Shown here one piece after another: positions 1 to 7,570 of a stretch of 19,261 nucleotides of DNA. The position numbers and the translations under genes were made by a program. Each line of letters opens with the position of its first letter. The stretch's first letter is position 1. This DNA comes from Alphaproteobacteria bacterium (lineage in GTDB: Bacteria > Pseudomonadota > Alphaproteobacteria > Rhizobiales > Aestuariivirgaceae): the NCBI GenBank assembly GCA_024279045.1, contig JAJRRZ010000037.1, positions 1-19,261 of the forward strand. The letters run 5' to 3'. Under the pieces are notes generated by a model. It saw only the letters and a program-made list of their open reading frames with translations. It made no database searches and was not told the DNA's origin.

Positions 1-570
1 GCCGCCATCGACCTGCTGAAGGACGAGATCTTCGACCTGGTGCTGCTGGACGTGGGCCTGCCGGACATGGACGGGCGCGAGGCCTGCAAGGTGATGCGCC
101 GCAATGGCTTCGCCGGGCCGGTGATCCTGCTCACGGCGCACGATTCGGAGGCCGACACCATCCTTGGCCTGGAAGCAGGCGCGAACGACTATGTAACCAA
201 GCCGTTCCGTTTTGCCGTGCTGCTGGCGCGCATTCGCGCCCACCTGCGGCAATACGAGAGCAGCGAGGGAGCCACCTTCCGCATCGGCCCCTATACCTTC
301 AAGCCGGCGCAAAAACAGTTGCTGGATGATCAGGGACGCAAGATCCACCTGACGGAGAAGGAAGTGGCGATCCTGAAGTTTCTCTACCGCGCCGGCGAGC
401 AGCCGGTGAGCCGCGATGTGCTGTTGTCGGAAGTGTGGGGCTACAATTCCGGCGTTACCACCCACACGGTGGAAACGCACATCTACCGGCTGCGCCAGAA
501 AATCGAACCTGATCCGGCGCAGGCGCGGCTGCTGCGCACCGAGCCGGGCGGCTACCGGCTGGTGCCGTAG
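1..570 (+). CDS. OmpR/PhoB-type response regulator, C-terminal part (5' end outside window)
   Basis: DNA-binding response regulator of a two-component system, cut by the left edge; 189 residues are visible. The receiver domain shows the phosphoacceptor Asp in the LLDVGLPDMDG stretch (visible residue 17), the conserved Thr in ILLTAHD (45) and the conserved Lys in VTKPF (67). From about residue 92 a winged-helix OmpR/PhoB output domain follows, with LTEKEVAILKFL, the recognition-helix region TTHTVETHIYRLRQKI and the terminal wing EPGGYRLVP. It should bind promoter DNA once a partner histidine kinase phosphorylates it; that kinase is not in the window, so the signal is unknown. The TAG stop coincides with the left end of a palindromic element, and the gene converges on nrdJ. 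The family call is secure; the regulon is not predictable. Confidence 0.93.
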   Translation, partial: AAIDLLKDEIFDLVLLDVGLPDMDGREACKVMRRNGFAGPVILLTAHDSEADTILGLEAGANDYVTKPFRFAVLLARIRAHLRQYESSEGATFRIGPYTFKPAQKQLLDDQGRKIHLTEKEVAILKFLYRAGEQPVSRDVLLSEVWGYNSGVTTHTVETHIYRLRQKIEPDPAQARLLRTEPGGYRLVP

Positions 571-694
571 GGTTTGGCAAAATAGCAGCGTCTTTTGTCC
601 GCCGGGAATACCCGTAGATATTTCAAGGGCAAAAGGGCGCTGATATGCAGTGCAAATGGCTTGGGATGCCGTGCAAATTTATGGGCCCTGAACC
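570..694. mobile_element. MITE-like palindromic element, copy 1 (left arm partly deleted)
   Basis: This is a second copy of the element at 17156-17316. From 578 to 694 the two copies can be aligned by eye at roughly 85-90% identity. They share the core TTTTGTCCGCCGGGAATACCC, the GCGCTGATAT block and the right end GCAAATTTATGGG..CCTGA.CC. Compared with copy 2, about 34 bp of the left arm is missing: GGGTTTGG runs directly into CAAAATAGCAGCG. The remaining arms still pair around TTTTGTCC/GGGCAAAA, so a stem-loop is possible. The element fills the gap between the convergent response regulator and nrdJ genes, and its hairpin could end transcription from both sides. It begins at the response-regulator stop codon (TAG, 568-570) and ends 6 bp before the nrdJ stop. 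No transposase is present. Confidence 0.75.
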
Positions 695-700
695 TGAAGA

Positions 701-2701
701 TCAGCCACAAGTGGAATAATCGCAGGTCAGGCAGCGCGGACAGCCTTCCACATGCACCAGCGTCGGTTCCCCACATTGCGGGCAGGTGTCGGCCACCGGT
801 TCGGGCCGCGGACATGGCGGCGGCAGTTCGCAGGCCTGTGAATCGCAGCCATCACGGGCCAGGTCGATTTCCGGTATCAATGCATCCTGCATTCCGGCTT
901 CGGGGCGGGTGGCAGCGGCGGGCATTGGCGCGGCGGATGAGGCGGGCATTGCGGCATCACCCCCATGTGGCTGCCCTGCGGCCTCGCGCACCGGGCTGAG
1001 CACCGCGCCGGTGATGGGGTTGGGGCGATAGGTGGTGCAACCTTTCAGGCCTGCCTCCCAGGCGGCGATATAGACATCGCGGAAATCCTCGAAGGAAATG
1101 TCGCGCGGTAGGTTGATGGTCTTGGAAATGGCCGAGTCCACATGTTGCTGCAATGCCGCCTGCATGCGCAGATGATCGCGCCAGTGCAGATCGTCAACCG
1201 TAACGAAGGCCTCCGGCAATGGAGCATCGCCGTGCATCTCGCGCCACAGGCGCACGGCGTCGTCCTGCAGCAGCTCCTCGTGGGCGCTGCCATCCGGCAG
1301 GCGCAGGCGACGGATGTATTCCAGCGCGAAGATCGGCTCGATGCCGCTGGAGACATTGCCCGCCAGCAGCGAGATGGTTCCCGTCGGCGCAATGGAGGTA
1401 AGCAGGGCATTGCGGATGCCATGACGGCGGATTTGCCTCTTCAGTTCCTCCGGCAGGCGGCTGGCATGGCCGGCAGCCGCATAACGCTCGGCATCGAACA
1501 GTGGAAACGGCCCCTTCTCGCGCGCCAGCTCGATGCTCGCCTCATAGGCCGCGCGCTCGATACAGGCCATCCAGCCCTTCGCTGCCTCGGCAGCTGGCGC
1601 GCTGCCATAGCGCAGTCCCAGCATGGCCAGTGTGTCGGCCAGGCCGGTAATGCCCAGCCCGATGCGCCGCTTGGCATGGGCTTCCGCACGCTGCTGTTGC
1701 AGCGGATAGCGTGAAATGTCGATGGCATTGTCCAGCAGGCGCACCGCGGTGCGCACCACCTCGCACAGCGCCTGTTCGTCGAGCCGGGCATCAGCGGTGA
1801 ACGGCGCACGCACGAAGCGCGTCAGGTTCACCGAGCCCAGCAGGCACGCACCATGGGGCGGCAGCGGCTGCTCGCCGCAGGGGTTGGTGGCGTGGATGTG
1901 TTCCAGCCAGTAGAGATTGTTCTCGCGGTTGATGGCATCGATGAAGATCACCCCCGGCTCGGCGTGATCGTAGGTGGAGCGCATGATGGCATCGAACAGG
2001 GCACGGGCGGAAACCGTCTTCACCACCTCGCCGCCGTGCTTCAGCGGCCAGTCGATATCGTTTTTCACCGCCTGCATGAAGGCATCGGTAATCAGCACCG
2101 ACATGTTGAAGTTGGTCAGCCGCCCCGGCTTGCGCTTGGCGTGGATGAAGGCCTCGATGTCAGGGTGATCGCAGGCCAGCACGCCCATCATCGCTCCGCG
2201 CCGTGCACCGGCAGCCATGATGGTGGCGCACATGGCATCCCACACGTCCATGAAGGCCACAGGCCCGGCGGCAGTGGCGTCGAGTTTCTCGATCACCGCG
2301 CCCTTCGGTCGAATAGGCGAGAAGTCCACGCCGATGCCACCACCGGCCTCCATGGTCAGGGCGGAATCCTTCAGCGAGTCGAAGATGCCGGCGACGCTGT
2401 CCTCGATATCGCCCATGACGAAGCAGTTGAACAGCGTAACGTCGCGCCGTGTGCCCGCCCCAGCGATAACGCGCCCGCCGGGCAGAAAACGGAAATCGCG
2501 CAGGATGTTGTAAAACTCCTCGGCAATGCGCTGGCGCTTGTCCGCTGGTTCGGCGGTGGCGGCGGCTCTGGCCACGCGCCGCCAGGTGTCTTCGATGGTG
2601 CGGTCGATGATGGTGCCGTCGGCCAGGCGGTAGCGATACTTGATGTCCCATATCTCGCGGGAAATGCCGCTGAGGGAATATGTTTCGCCGCGCTTGCCCA
2701 T
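701..2701 (-). CDS. nrdJ: Adenosylcobalamin-dependent ribonucleotide reductase (class II)
   Basis: Reduces ribonucleotides to deoxyribonucleotides with an adenosylcobalamin-derived radical, independently of oxygen. The protein has 666 residues. The family's active-site residues are visible: Cys93 in LFNCFVM, then Asn273, Cys275 and Glu277 in NPCGEQ, and Cys286 in GACLLGSVNL. The 275/286 spacing of 11 matches the class II pattern. PTGTISLLAG (439-448) is the phosphate-binding loop. After a low-complexity Ala/Pro linker (about 575-605) comes a cysteine-rich tail, CPQC..CPRCLTCDYSTCG, with the final Cys close to the C-terminus, as expected for the swinging redox tail. The start ATG at 2701 gives the family's usual N-terminus (LSGISREIWDIKYR); an upstream in-frame extension to 2878 does not look like this family. 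No Shine-Dalgarno is seen, but TATATT lies 6 nt upstream. It lies behind plsC on the same strand. Confidence 0.95.
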   Translation of the reverse strand: MGKRGETYSLSGISREIWDIKYRYRLADGTIIDRTIEDTWRRVARAAATAEPADKRQRIAEEFYNILRDFRFLPGGRVIAGAGTRRDVTLFNCFVMGDIEDSVAGIFDSLKDSALTMEAGGGIGVDFSPIRPKGAVIEKLDATAAGPVAFMDVWDAMCATIMAAGARRGAMMGVLACDHPDIEAFIHAKRKPGRLTNFNMSVLITDAFMQAVKNDIDWPLKHGGEVVKTVSARALFDAIMRSTYDHAEPGVIFIDAINRENNLYWLEHIHATNPCGEQPLPPHGACLLGSVNLTRFVRAPFTADARLDEQALCEVVRTAVRLLDNAIDISRYPLQQQRAEAHAKRRIGLGITGLADTLAMLGLRYGSAPAAEAAKGWMACIERAAYEASIELAREKGPFPLFDAERYAAAGHASRLPEELKRQIRRHGIRNALLTSIAPTGTISLLAGNVSSGIEPIFALEYIRRLRLPDGSAHEELLQDDAVRLWREMHGDAPLPEAFVTVDDLHWRDHLRMQAALQQHVDSAISKTINLPRDISFEDFRDVYIAAWEAGLKGCTTYRPNPITGAVLSPVREAAGQPHGGDAAMPASSAAPMPAAATRPEAGMQDALIPEIDLARDGCDSQACELPPPCPRPEPVADTCPQCGEPTLVHVEGCPRCLTCDYSTCG

Positions 2702-2707
2702 ACAGGA

Positions 2708-2713
2708 AATATA
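2708..2713 (-). promoter_or_regulatory. Possible -10 box of nrdJ (leaderless transcript candidate)
   Basis: On the minus strand TATATT ends 6 nt before the nrdJ ATG, and no ribosome binding site is visible. If this is a -10 element, transcription would begin at or within a few bases of the start codon. No convincing -35 box is present (TGGACG at an 18-nt spacing is the nearest), so the call is weak. Confidence 0.25.
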
Positions 2714-2901
2714 GGCCGACGGTGGCGGCAGCGTCCAGCTCGGGGCACCAGGATCACGGCAATCGCATCTGCGAATGTCATGATGGATTGTCCGGCAGGA
2801 TGCACTCACTATCACCCCGCCCGGCAATCCGGAACGGCAAACTTGTGCGATTGCCACTCCGGGCCTGGCATGACGCAAAATGCAGGCGGTGGCGCACGGG
2901 G

Positions 2902-3720
2902 CTATTGGTGCAACAGGCCTTGCGCATGCAGCTGTTCGATGCCCTCTTCCACCAGCTCGCGAGTAGCCGGTTCGATGGCTTCCTGCAATGCTTCCATGAA
3001 CTGCCGCCGGTTCAGCCCCGGCGCGATGGGCGGCAGGAAGCGCACGGTAATCACCCCCGGCCAGCGCCAGAAGGTGCGCCGCGGCCAGAATACCCCGGCA
3101 TTCAGCGCAAACGGCACACAGGGCACATCCAGCCTGCCATACAGCGCCGCCACACCGGGCTTGTAGTCGGGCGCGGCCAATGGGTGCATGCGGTGCCCTT
3201 CGGGAAAGATGAGCACCTGCCGCCCTTCGGCAATGGCTTGCCTGCCCTGCCGCACCAGATCCTTCAACGCCTTCGGCCCGGCCTCGCGCGCCACCAGGAT
3301 CATGCGGAACTTGCGCAGGAACCAGCCAACCAGCGGAATGCGCCCCAGTTCCGCCTTCAACACGATGGCCGGATCACCGAACAGATGAAACAGCGCGAAG
3401 GTTTCCCAGAACGATTGATGCTTGCCCGCCACCAGTACCGCTCCGGCGGGAATGTGCTCGCGCCCTTGCACGCGCATGTCGATGCCGCCGAGATGCCTGC
3501 ACATGCCGACGAACACCCGCGACCACCAGCCAAGCGCCGCCATGGCGTGCCGCCGCGGCAGGGCAAGGAAGAAGATGCCGCCGATCATCACCAGCGGATA
3601 GGAGACGTAGAACGCCACGTTCAGCGCCACGGAACGCAGCACGATGGCGGGCGTCAGGCGGCGTGGAATATCCGGCGGCGAAGATGGTGCCGATGGTGTT
3701 GATGATGCTGGCGTCGTCAT
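2902..3720 (-). CDS. plsC: 1-acyl-sn-glycerol-3-phosphate acyltransferase (PlsC family)
   Basis: Transfers a second acyl chain to lysophosphatidic acid to give phosphatidic acid at the cytoplasmic membrane. The 272-residue protein has a hydrophobic anchor at about 26-55, then the acyltransferase domain: GKHQSFWETFAL carries the catalytic His101, FRMILVAREAG matches the substrate-binding block, and IFPEGHRM (171-178) is the phosphate-binding block. The first motif is HX4E (His101/Glu106) rather than the textbook HX4D; I believe such variants occur in alphaproteobacterial homologues. The start at 3720 is supported by GGGAGG about 6 nt upstream. It follows the ftsX stop by 12 nt, so it is co-transcribed with ftsE-ftsX. 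Related acyltransferases with other acceptors share this fold, so the exact substrate is inferred. Confidence 0.88.
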   Translation of the reverse strand: MTTPASSTPSAPSSPPDIPRRLTPAIVLRSVALNVAFYVSYPLVMIGGIFFLALPRRHAMAALGWWSRVFVGMCRHLGGIDMRVQGREHIPAGAVLVAGKHQSFWETFALFHLFGDPAIVLKAELGRIPLVGWFLRKFRMILVAREAGPKALKDLVRQGRQAIAEGRQVLIFPEGHRMHPLAAPDYKPGVAALYGRLDVPCVPFALNAGVFWPRRTFWRWPGVITVRFLPPIAPGLNRRQFMEALQEAIEPATRELVEEGIEQLHAQGLLHQ

Positions 3721-3732
3721 GGCGAGCCTCCC

Positions 3733-4770
3733 TCATCCGGCGCGGAACATCTCGCCGAGGATGCGCATGGCCGACACCCGCGCCGTGGTCAGCGACACCA
3801 GTGTAGTCATCACCACGATGAGCAACCAGAAGACATAGGCCTGCACGGTGTCCCGCCCGGCAAGGAACAGCAGGTTGAGAATACTCTGGCCAATGCCCGA
3901 GGACGGCCCCAGCAATGCCAGCAACAGCAGTGTCGCCAGCGCCGCCAGTGCACCACCCAACGCGGCCAGAAAGGCCGCGCGCAGAAAGTGCCGCTCCACT
4001 TGCCGGGCGATGAAGCGGTCCTGCGCGCCGATCAGGTGCAACACCTCCAGCGTGGAACGGTTGGCCTGCAGCGCCGCTCGCGCGGCATGCACCACCAGCA
4101 CCACAAGCGCCGCCAGCAACAACGCCAGCACCGCCATCCCCAGCCACAGCGCCATGCGCGACAGGTCGGACAGCTCGCGGATCCAGCGCCCGTGGGCGTC
4201 CACCTCCACGTCGGCCATGCCGGCCTGTTGCAAGGCCCGGCGCAGGGCCTCCGCACTGGCCGGTTTGTCCCGTTGCAGCTTGATGGCCACCAGCGCCGGC
4301 AACGGTAGATCCAGCGACAGTCCGGTACGGCCCAGCCACGGACGCAACAACGCGCGGTTCTCCTCTTCGGAGAGTACCCACGCGCCCCGCACCCCCGGCA
4401 GCCCGGCCAGCAGGTCAGCCACTTTCCGCGCGCGCGCCTGCAATTGCTCCGGCGCTTCATCATTGCGTGGCAACACCTGGGCGGTGGCTTCCGACACCAC
4501 GCCCGCCGTCCATTCCGCCGTGGCCAGCCGCACCAGCATCACCGCCGCGGCAGCCAGGGTAGCCAGATAGACCATCACCACCACCGCCACCATGAAAGTG
4601 CGCATCGGCGCATGCATGCCGGGCAGCAGGTTGCGGCGCAGGTGTGCCGCGTCCGGCAACTGCGGCGCGGTGCCCTGCTGCGGTGCTGCGCCCTGCCGCG
4701 GCGTGCCGGGCGCAGGGGTGGCAGGAGAGGCCGCGGTGGCGGCATCGATATCCGGCTGCGGGCCGCTCAT
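3733..4770 (-). CDS. ftsX: Cell division protein FtsX (ABC-transporter-like membrane subunit)
   Basis: Membrane partner of FtsE. In the family the FtsEX complex sits at the division site and controls periplasmic cell-wall hydrolases rather than transporting a substrate. The 345-residue protein has a Pro/Ala-rich cytoplasmic N-terminus (about 1-50) and four membrane segments near 57-82, 206-231, 262-287 and 311-330. The large outer loop lies between the first two, and the conserved cytoplasmic block EVLHLIGAQDRFIARQVERHFL spans about 242-263. Its ATG overlaps the ftsE stop as ATGA, which implies translational coupling. The downstream neighbour plsC starts 12 nt after its stop. The family assignment rests on topology, the ...GAxDRFIARQ block and the adjacent ftsE. 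Confidence 0.92.
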   Translation of the reverse strand: MSGPQPDIDAATAASPATPAPGTPRQGAAPQQGTAPQLPDAAHLRRNLLPGMHAPMRTFMVAVVVMVYLATLAAAAVMLVRLATAEWTAGVVSEATAQVLPRNDEAPEQLQARARKVADLLAGLPGVRGAWVLSEEENRALLRPWLGRTGLSLDLPLPALVAIKLQRDKPASAEALRRALQQAGMADVEVDAHGRWIRELSDLSRMALWLGMAVLALLLAALVVLVVHAARAALQANRSTLEVLHLIGAQDRFIARQVERHFLRAAFLAALGGALAALATLLLLALLGPSSGIGQSILNLLFLAGRDTVQAYVFWLLIVVMTTLVSLTTARVSAMRILGEMFRAG

Positions 4771-5465
4771 GCCACCGGCTCCTGTTGCAGGGGCTGATCA
4801 CCCGCGGCATGAAACGTCAGCCGCCCCTTGTCCAGGTGCATCACCAGCGCATGAGGCGCTGCCTCGATGAGGTGCGGATCATGCGTGGCGATAACCACAG
4901 TCGCCCCCATCCTGTTCAACTCCAGGAACAGCCGCAACAGGCGCCGCGCCAGGTCGGGATCGACATTGCCCGTCGGCTCGTCGGCCAGCAGCAGTTCCGG
5001 GCGCGAGACAATGGCCCGGGCAATGGCCGCGCGCTGCTGCTCGCCGCCGGAAAGCACCGAGGGCCGCGCGTGCACACGGCTGCCCAGCCCCACCCATTGC
5101 AGCAGCTCCAGCACGTCCTTGCCGTATTGGTGCAACTTCTCGCCGCGCACCAGCAGCGGCAGAGCGACGTTCTCGAAAGTGGTGAGATGATCGAGCAGGC
5201 GGAAATCCTGAAACACCACGCCGATGCGCCGCCGCAAGCCCGCCAGCGCCGGGCGCGGCAGGGTGGCCACGCGCTGCCCGAACATGTCGATCAGCCCGCG
5301 CGAGGGCTTCAGCGCCAGATACATCAGCCGCAGCAGGCTGCTCTTGCCAGCGCCGGAAGGGCCGGTGAGAAACACCAGATCGCCCTGATGCAGCGTGAAA
5401 CTGACATCGCGCAGCACTTCCGGGCCGTTGCCATAGCGCAGGCCGACCTTGTCGAAGCGCACCAT
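4767..5465 (-). CDS. ftsE: Cell division ATP-binding protein FtsE
   Basis: Cytoplasmic ATPase of the FtsEX complex, coupling ATP hydrolysis to control of cell-wall hydrolysis during division. All ABC motifs are present in the 232-residue form: Walker A GPSGAGKS (35-42), Q-loop VFQDF (Gln86), signature LSGGEQQ (138-144), Walker B LLLADEP (158-164) and switch His195 in ATHD. I prefer the ATG at 5465 because it gives the usual FtsE N-terminus (MVRFDKVGLRYG) and has AAGG 7 nt upstream. An in-frame ATG at 5495 would add 10 residues and has no clear ribosome binding site. The stop overlaps the ftsX start by 4 nt. It diverges from the DUF3426-like gene; the 5496-5626 gap must hold promoters for both, though I see no clear consensus. 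Confidence 0.94.
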   Translation of the reverse strand: MVRFDKVGLRYGNGPEVLRDVSFTLHQGDLVFLTGPSGAGKSSLLRLMYLALKPSRGLIDMFGQRVATLPRPALAGLRRRIGVVFQDFRLLDHLTTFENVALPLLVRGEKLHQYGKDVLELLQWVGLGSRVHARPSVLSGGEQQRAAIARAIVSRPELLLADEPTGNVDPDLARRLLRLFLELNRMGATVVIATHDPHLIEAAPHALVMHLDKGRLTFHAAGDQPLQQEPVA

Positions 5466-5626
5466 CGGCACGCCTTGTGTGGTGTCATCGTGCATGAGCG
5501 GCCACTTGCCCCGTGGTATCTTTACGCCGTCTTAACCATGACGGCTGTTTCATCGACGATGAACATGGCGGTGATGTGTTGCCAGGATCCGCCGGAACGA
5601 ATCATTCATCCAGTAAACGTGGCGTC

Positions 5627-6268
5627 ATGATAAACCAATCCGCCAGCGCCCTGAACATTGCCGAACCCACGCCCGGAGCATCTGGCACGGAAGAAGCCCT
5701 GCACCAGCCACTGCGCCCGGCTTTCGCACCGCTGGGTGCGGCCAACGAAAACGACGATGGCGAGCTGGATGCCATGCGTCTGGCAGCCGCCGCGCTGGCC
5801 CGGGAAAAGGCACGCGAGGAGGCCGAACAACGCCGCGCGCGCGAGCGGCGGCGCTGGAAGGTGCTGCTGGTGTTCCTGGCGCTGCTGGCGGCGGGGCTGT
5901 GGTATTTTGCACCGCACGTGGTGCAGGTGCTGCCCGGCGCGGCAACAGCCTACGAACGGCTGGGCATGCCGGTGGAAACACCGGGACTGCAGGTGCGGCG
6001 CTTGCACGTGCGCTGGACGCACAGCGCGGAAGGCACGCCGGAACTGCTGGTGCATGGCATGCTGGCCAACCAGGCGGGTCGCACCATGGCCATGCCGCAT
6101 GTCAACCTGATGCTGCTGGACGATGCCGGCAGCGTGATCTATCGCTGGCGCATTCCGGTGAACAAGGCACAGCAAATGGCGCCCGGCGCGCAGGCACGGT
6201 TCCGCAGCCGACTGGCCGATGTGCCCGCCACGGCGGTGAGCGTGCGCGTGCAGCTCGTGCCACGCTGA
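5627..6268 (+). CDS. Single-pass membrane protein with DUF3426-like C-terminal domain
   Basis: Protein of unknown function, 213 residues. The first ~48 residues look disordered. A charged, probably helical segment follows (about 55-77, REKAREEAEQRRARERRRWK), then one membrane segment (about 78-96) and an outer domain. That domain has the features of DUF3426: LQVRRLHVRW, a GMLANQAGRTMAMPHVNLMLLDDAGSVIYRW stretch and PGAQARFRSRLADVP. Alphaproteobacterial relatives next to ftsE often carry an N-terminal MJ0042-type zinc ribbon (CxxC..CxxC); here there is none and the protein has no cysteine. The start at 5627 lacks a clear ribosome binding site, and an in-frame GTG at 5513 would add 38 residues without family character. 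The divergent position to ftsEX hints at an envelope role, but this is inference. Confidence 0.7.
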   Translation: MINQSASALNIAEPTPGASGTEEALHQPLRPAFAPLGAANENDDGELDAMRLAAAALAREKAREEAEQRRARERRRWKVLLVFLALLAAGLWYFAPHVVQVLPGAATAYERLGMPVETPGLQVRRLHVRWTHSAEGTPELLVHGMLANQAGRTMAMPHVNLMLLDDAGSVIYRWRIPVNKAQQMAPGAQARFRSRLADVPATAVSVRVQLVPR

Positions 6269-6307
6269 TTCCGCGCCGCGCCAAGGCGCCAGGCTCAGGC
6301 TTGCGCC

Positions 6308-6369
6308 TGCCTCATTCACGCCAAGCGCCCTTTCCATGTGCCTCGTTCACGCCACGCGTCCTCTCCGTG
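6308..6369. repeat. Two tandem 31-bp imperfect repeats
   Basis: Positions 6308-6338 and 6339-6369 are head-to-tail copies, both starting TGCCTC.TTCACGCCA and ending in CC.TG, with 5 mismatches in 31. They lie in the 261-nt gap between the DUF3426-like gene and the metallo-hydrolase gene. No function is evident. Confidence 0.7.
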
Positions 6370-6401
6370 CGATCTCTGCCGCCTTGCCGAATTGTCATGC
6401 G

Positions 6402-6423
6402 GGCTTCCCGCCTGCCGGAAGCC
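6402..6423. terminator. Stem-loop in the gap (weak terminator candidate)
   Basis: GGCTTCC and GGAAGCC form a perfect 7-bp stem around an 8-nt loop, 133 nt after the stop of the DUF3426-like gene. No T-run follows, so intrinsic termination is doubtful. It lies just upstream of the promoter region of the next gene. Confidence 0.3.
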
Positions 6424-6455
6424 GCAACCTTGAAAAGACGCAGACTTTTCCCACT

Positions 6456-6473
6456 TATTAGAAAAATCTAATA
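6456..6473. promoter_or_regulatory. AT-rich palindromic operator upstream of the metallo-hydrolase gene
   Basis: TATTAGA-AAAA-TCTAATA is an 18-bp site with perfect 7-bp arms in otherwise GC-rich DNA, 56 nt before the start codon. It overlaps the likely promoter: TTGAAA (6430-6435) is a possible -35, and both TTATTA and TAATAT inside the site could serve as -10. A site like this fits binding of a dimeric winged-helix repressor. ArsR-family sulfide/persulfide regulators of the BigR type are known to control persulfide-dioxygenase-like genes, but none is encoded in the window, so the regulator is inferred. Confidence 0.5.
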
Positions 6474-6529
6474 TAAGCGCCCTCTACGCGGCAGACATGA
6501 AACGCACAATGCAACGAGGAGATGCAGCG

Positions 6530-7432
6530 ATGGCCGAGGCAATTCTTGAAAAGGTGGCTGACATCGCCACGAAGAAGCCGGAAGTAACGGCGTTTTTCGA
6601 CCCTGTAACCGCCACCGTCAGCTATGTGGTGAAGGACCCGGACAGCAACCATTGCGCCGTGATCGACCCGGTGCTGGATTATGATCCCGCATCCGGCCAT
6701 ACCGATACCCGCTCCGCCGACCGGGTAATCAAGCACGTGCAGGACAATGACCTGACGGTGGACTGGATCATCGAAACCCATGCCCATGCCGACCATCTCT
6801 CTGCCGCACCTTACGTGAAGGGGCGCGTCGGCGGCAGGATCGGCATCGGCAAATACATCGATACGGTGCAGAAGACCTTCGGGCGCATCTTCAACGACGA
6901 GAAGGCGCTGCAGGGCAAGGCCGATGAGTTCGACCACCTGTTCGGCGATGGCGAGGAATACGAGATCGGTGGGCTGAAGGCCGTGGCCATGCACACGCCG
7001 GGCCACACGCCAGCGTGCATGACGCACATCATCGGCGATGCCGCCTTCGTTGGCGACACGCTGTTCATGCCCGATGTCGGCACCGCACGGGCGGATTTTC
7101 CCGGCGGTGATGCGCGCACGCTGTATCGCTCCATCCAGCGCATTCTGGCCCTGCCGGAGGATACGCGCATCTTCGTCTGCCATGATTACCCGCCGAAGGG
7201 CCGCGAGCCGGCCTGGGAGACCACCGTGGGCGAGGAGAAACGCAAGAACATCCACGTGCGCGAAGGCATCAGCGAGGACGAGTTCGTGAAGATGCGCACC
7301 GAGCGCGACGCCACGCTGAGCCTGCCGCGGCTGATCATCCCGTCCATTCAGGTGAATATCCACGCCGGCAAGCTGCCGCAGCCGGAGGACAACGGCATCA
7401 GCTACCTGAAAGTGCCGCTGAACGCCTTCTGA
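6530..7432 (+). CDS. Metallo-beta-lactamase-fold hydrolase, persulfide-dioxygenase-like (Blh/ETHE1 type)
   Basis: Probable metal enzyme of 300 residues. The metallo-beta-lactamase core is visible: THAHADH (His84, His86, Asp88, His89), His159 in HTPGHT, Asp176 in GDTLFMPDVGTARADFPGG and His218 in FVCHDYPP. The GDTLF..DVGTARADFPGGD pattern is typical of the ETHE1/Blh branch, whose characterised members use a single iron to oxidise glutathione persulfide to sulfite; other branch members are uncharacterised. The start at 6530 is supported by GAGGAG 8 nt upstream; an upstream in-frame ATG at 6497 is less likely. It is preceded by an AT-rich palindrome that may bind a repressor and followed by a strong terminator at 7508-7543. 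No sulfurtransferase or sulfide:quinone reductase gene is nearby, so the sulfur role rests on the family alone. Confidence 0.85.
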   Translation: MAEAILEKVADIATKKPEVTAFFDPVTATVSYVVKDPDSNHCAVIDPVLDYDPASGHTDTRSADRVIKHVQDNDLTVDWIIETHAHADHLSAAPYVKGRVGGRIGIGKYIDTVQKTFGRIFNDEKALQGKADEFDHLFGDGEEYEIGGLKAVAMHTPGHTPACMTHIIGDAAFVGDTLFMPDVGTARADFPGGDARTLYRSIQRILALPEDTRIFVCHDYPPKGREPAWETTVGEEKRKNIHVREGISEDEFVKMRTERDATLSLPRLIIPSIQVNIHAGKLPQPEDNGISYLKVPLNAF

Positions 7433-7507
7433 GCCGCTGCCGAGACACTGCCGAGCCACTGCTGGCGGCAATTGCTGGCGCAATCGGCCACATGAGGCTA
7501 CACTGAC

Positions 7508-7543
7508 CCCGCAGGACGCCATGCCCGCGTCCTGCGGGTTTTT
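7508..7543 (+). terminator. Strong Rho-independent terminator after the metallo-hydrolase gene
   Basis: CCCGCAGGACGC and GCGTCCTGCGGG form a perfect 12-bp GC-rich stem around a 7-nt loop (7520-7526), followed at once by TTTTT. It ends 27 nt before the dat start codon, so dat probably has its own promoter or depends on readthrough. Confidence 0.93.
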
Positions 7544-7570
7544 CATGGCGACTACCGGGAACGGAGCATC

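Noticed and set aside
2702..2878. In-frame N-terminal extension of nrdJ
   Set aside because: The extra 59 residues are Cys/Arg/Pro-rich with no resemblance to class II reductases, whose usual N-terminus starts near the ATG at 2701.
2702..2901. Cobalamin riboswitch upstream of the B12-dependent nrdJ
   Set aside because: I looked on the minus strand for the conserved B12-box sequence and the surrounding stems and found none that fits. Only a loose GGCAATC/GATTGCC pairing is present.
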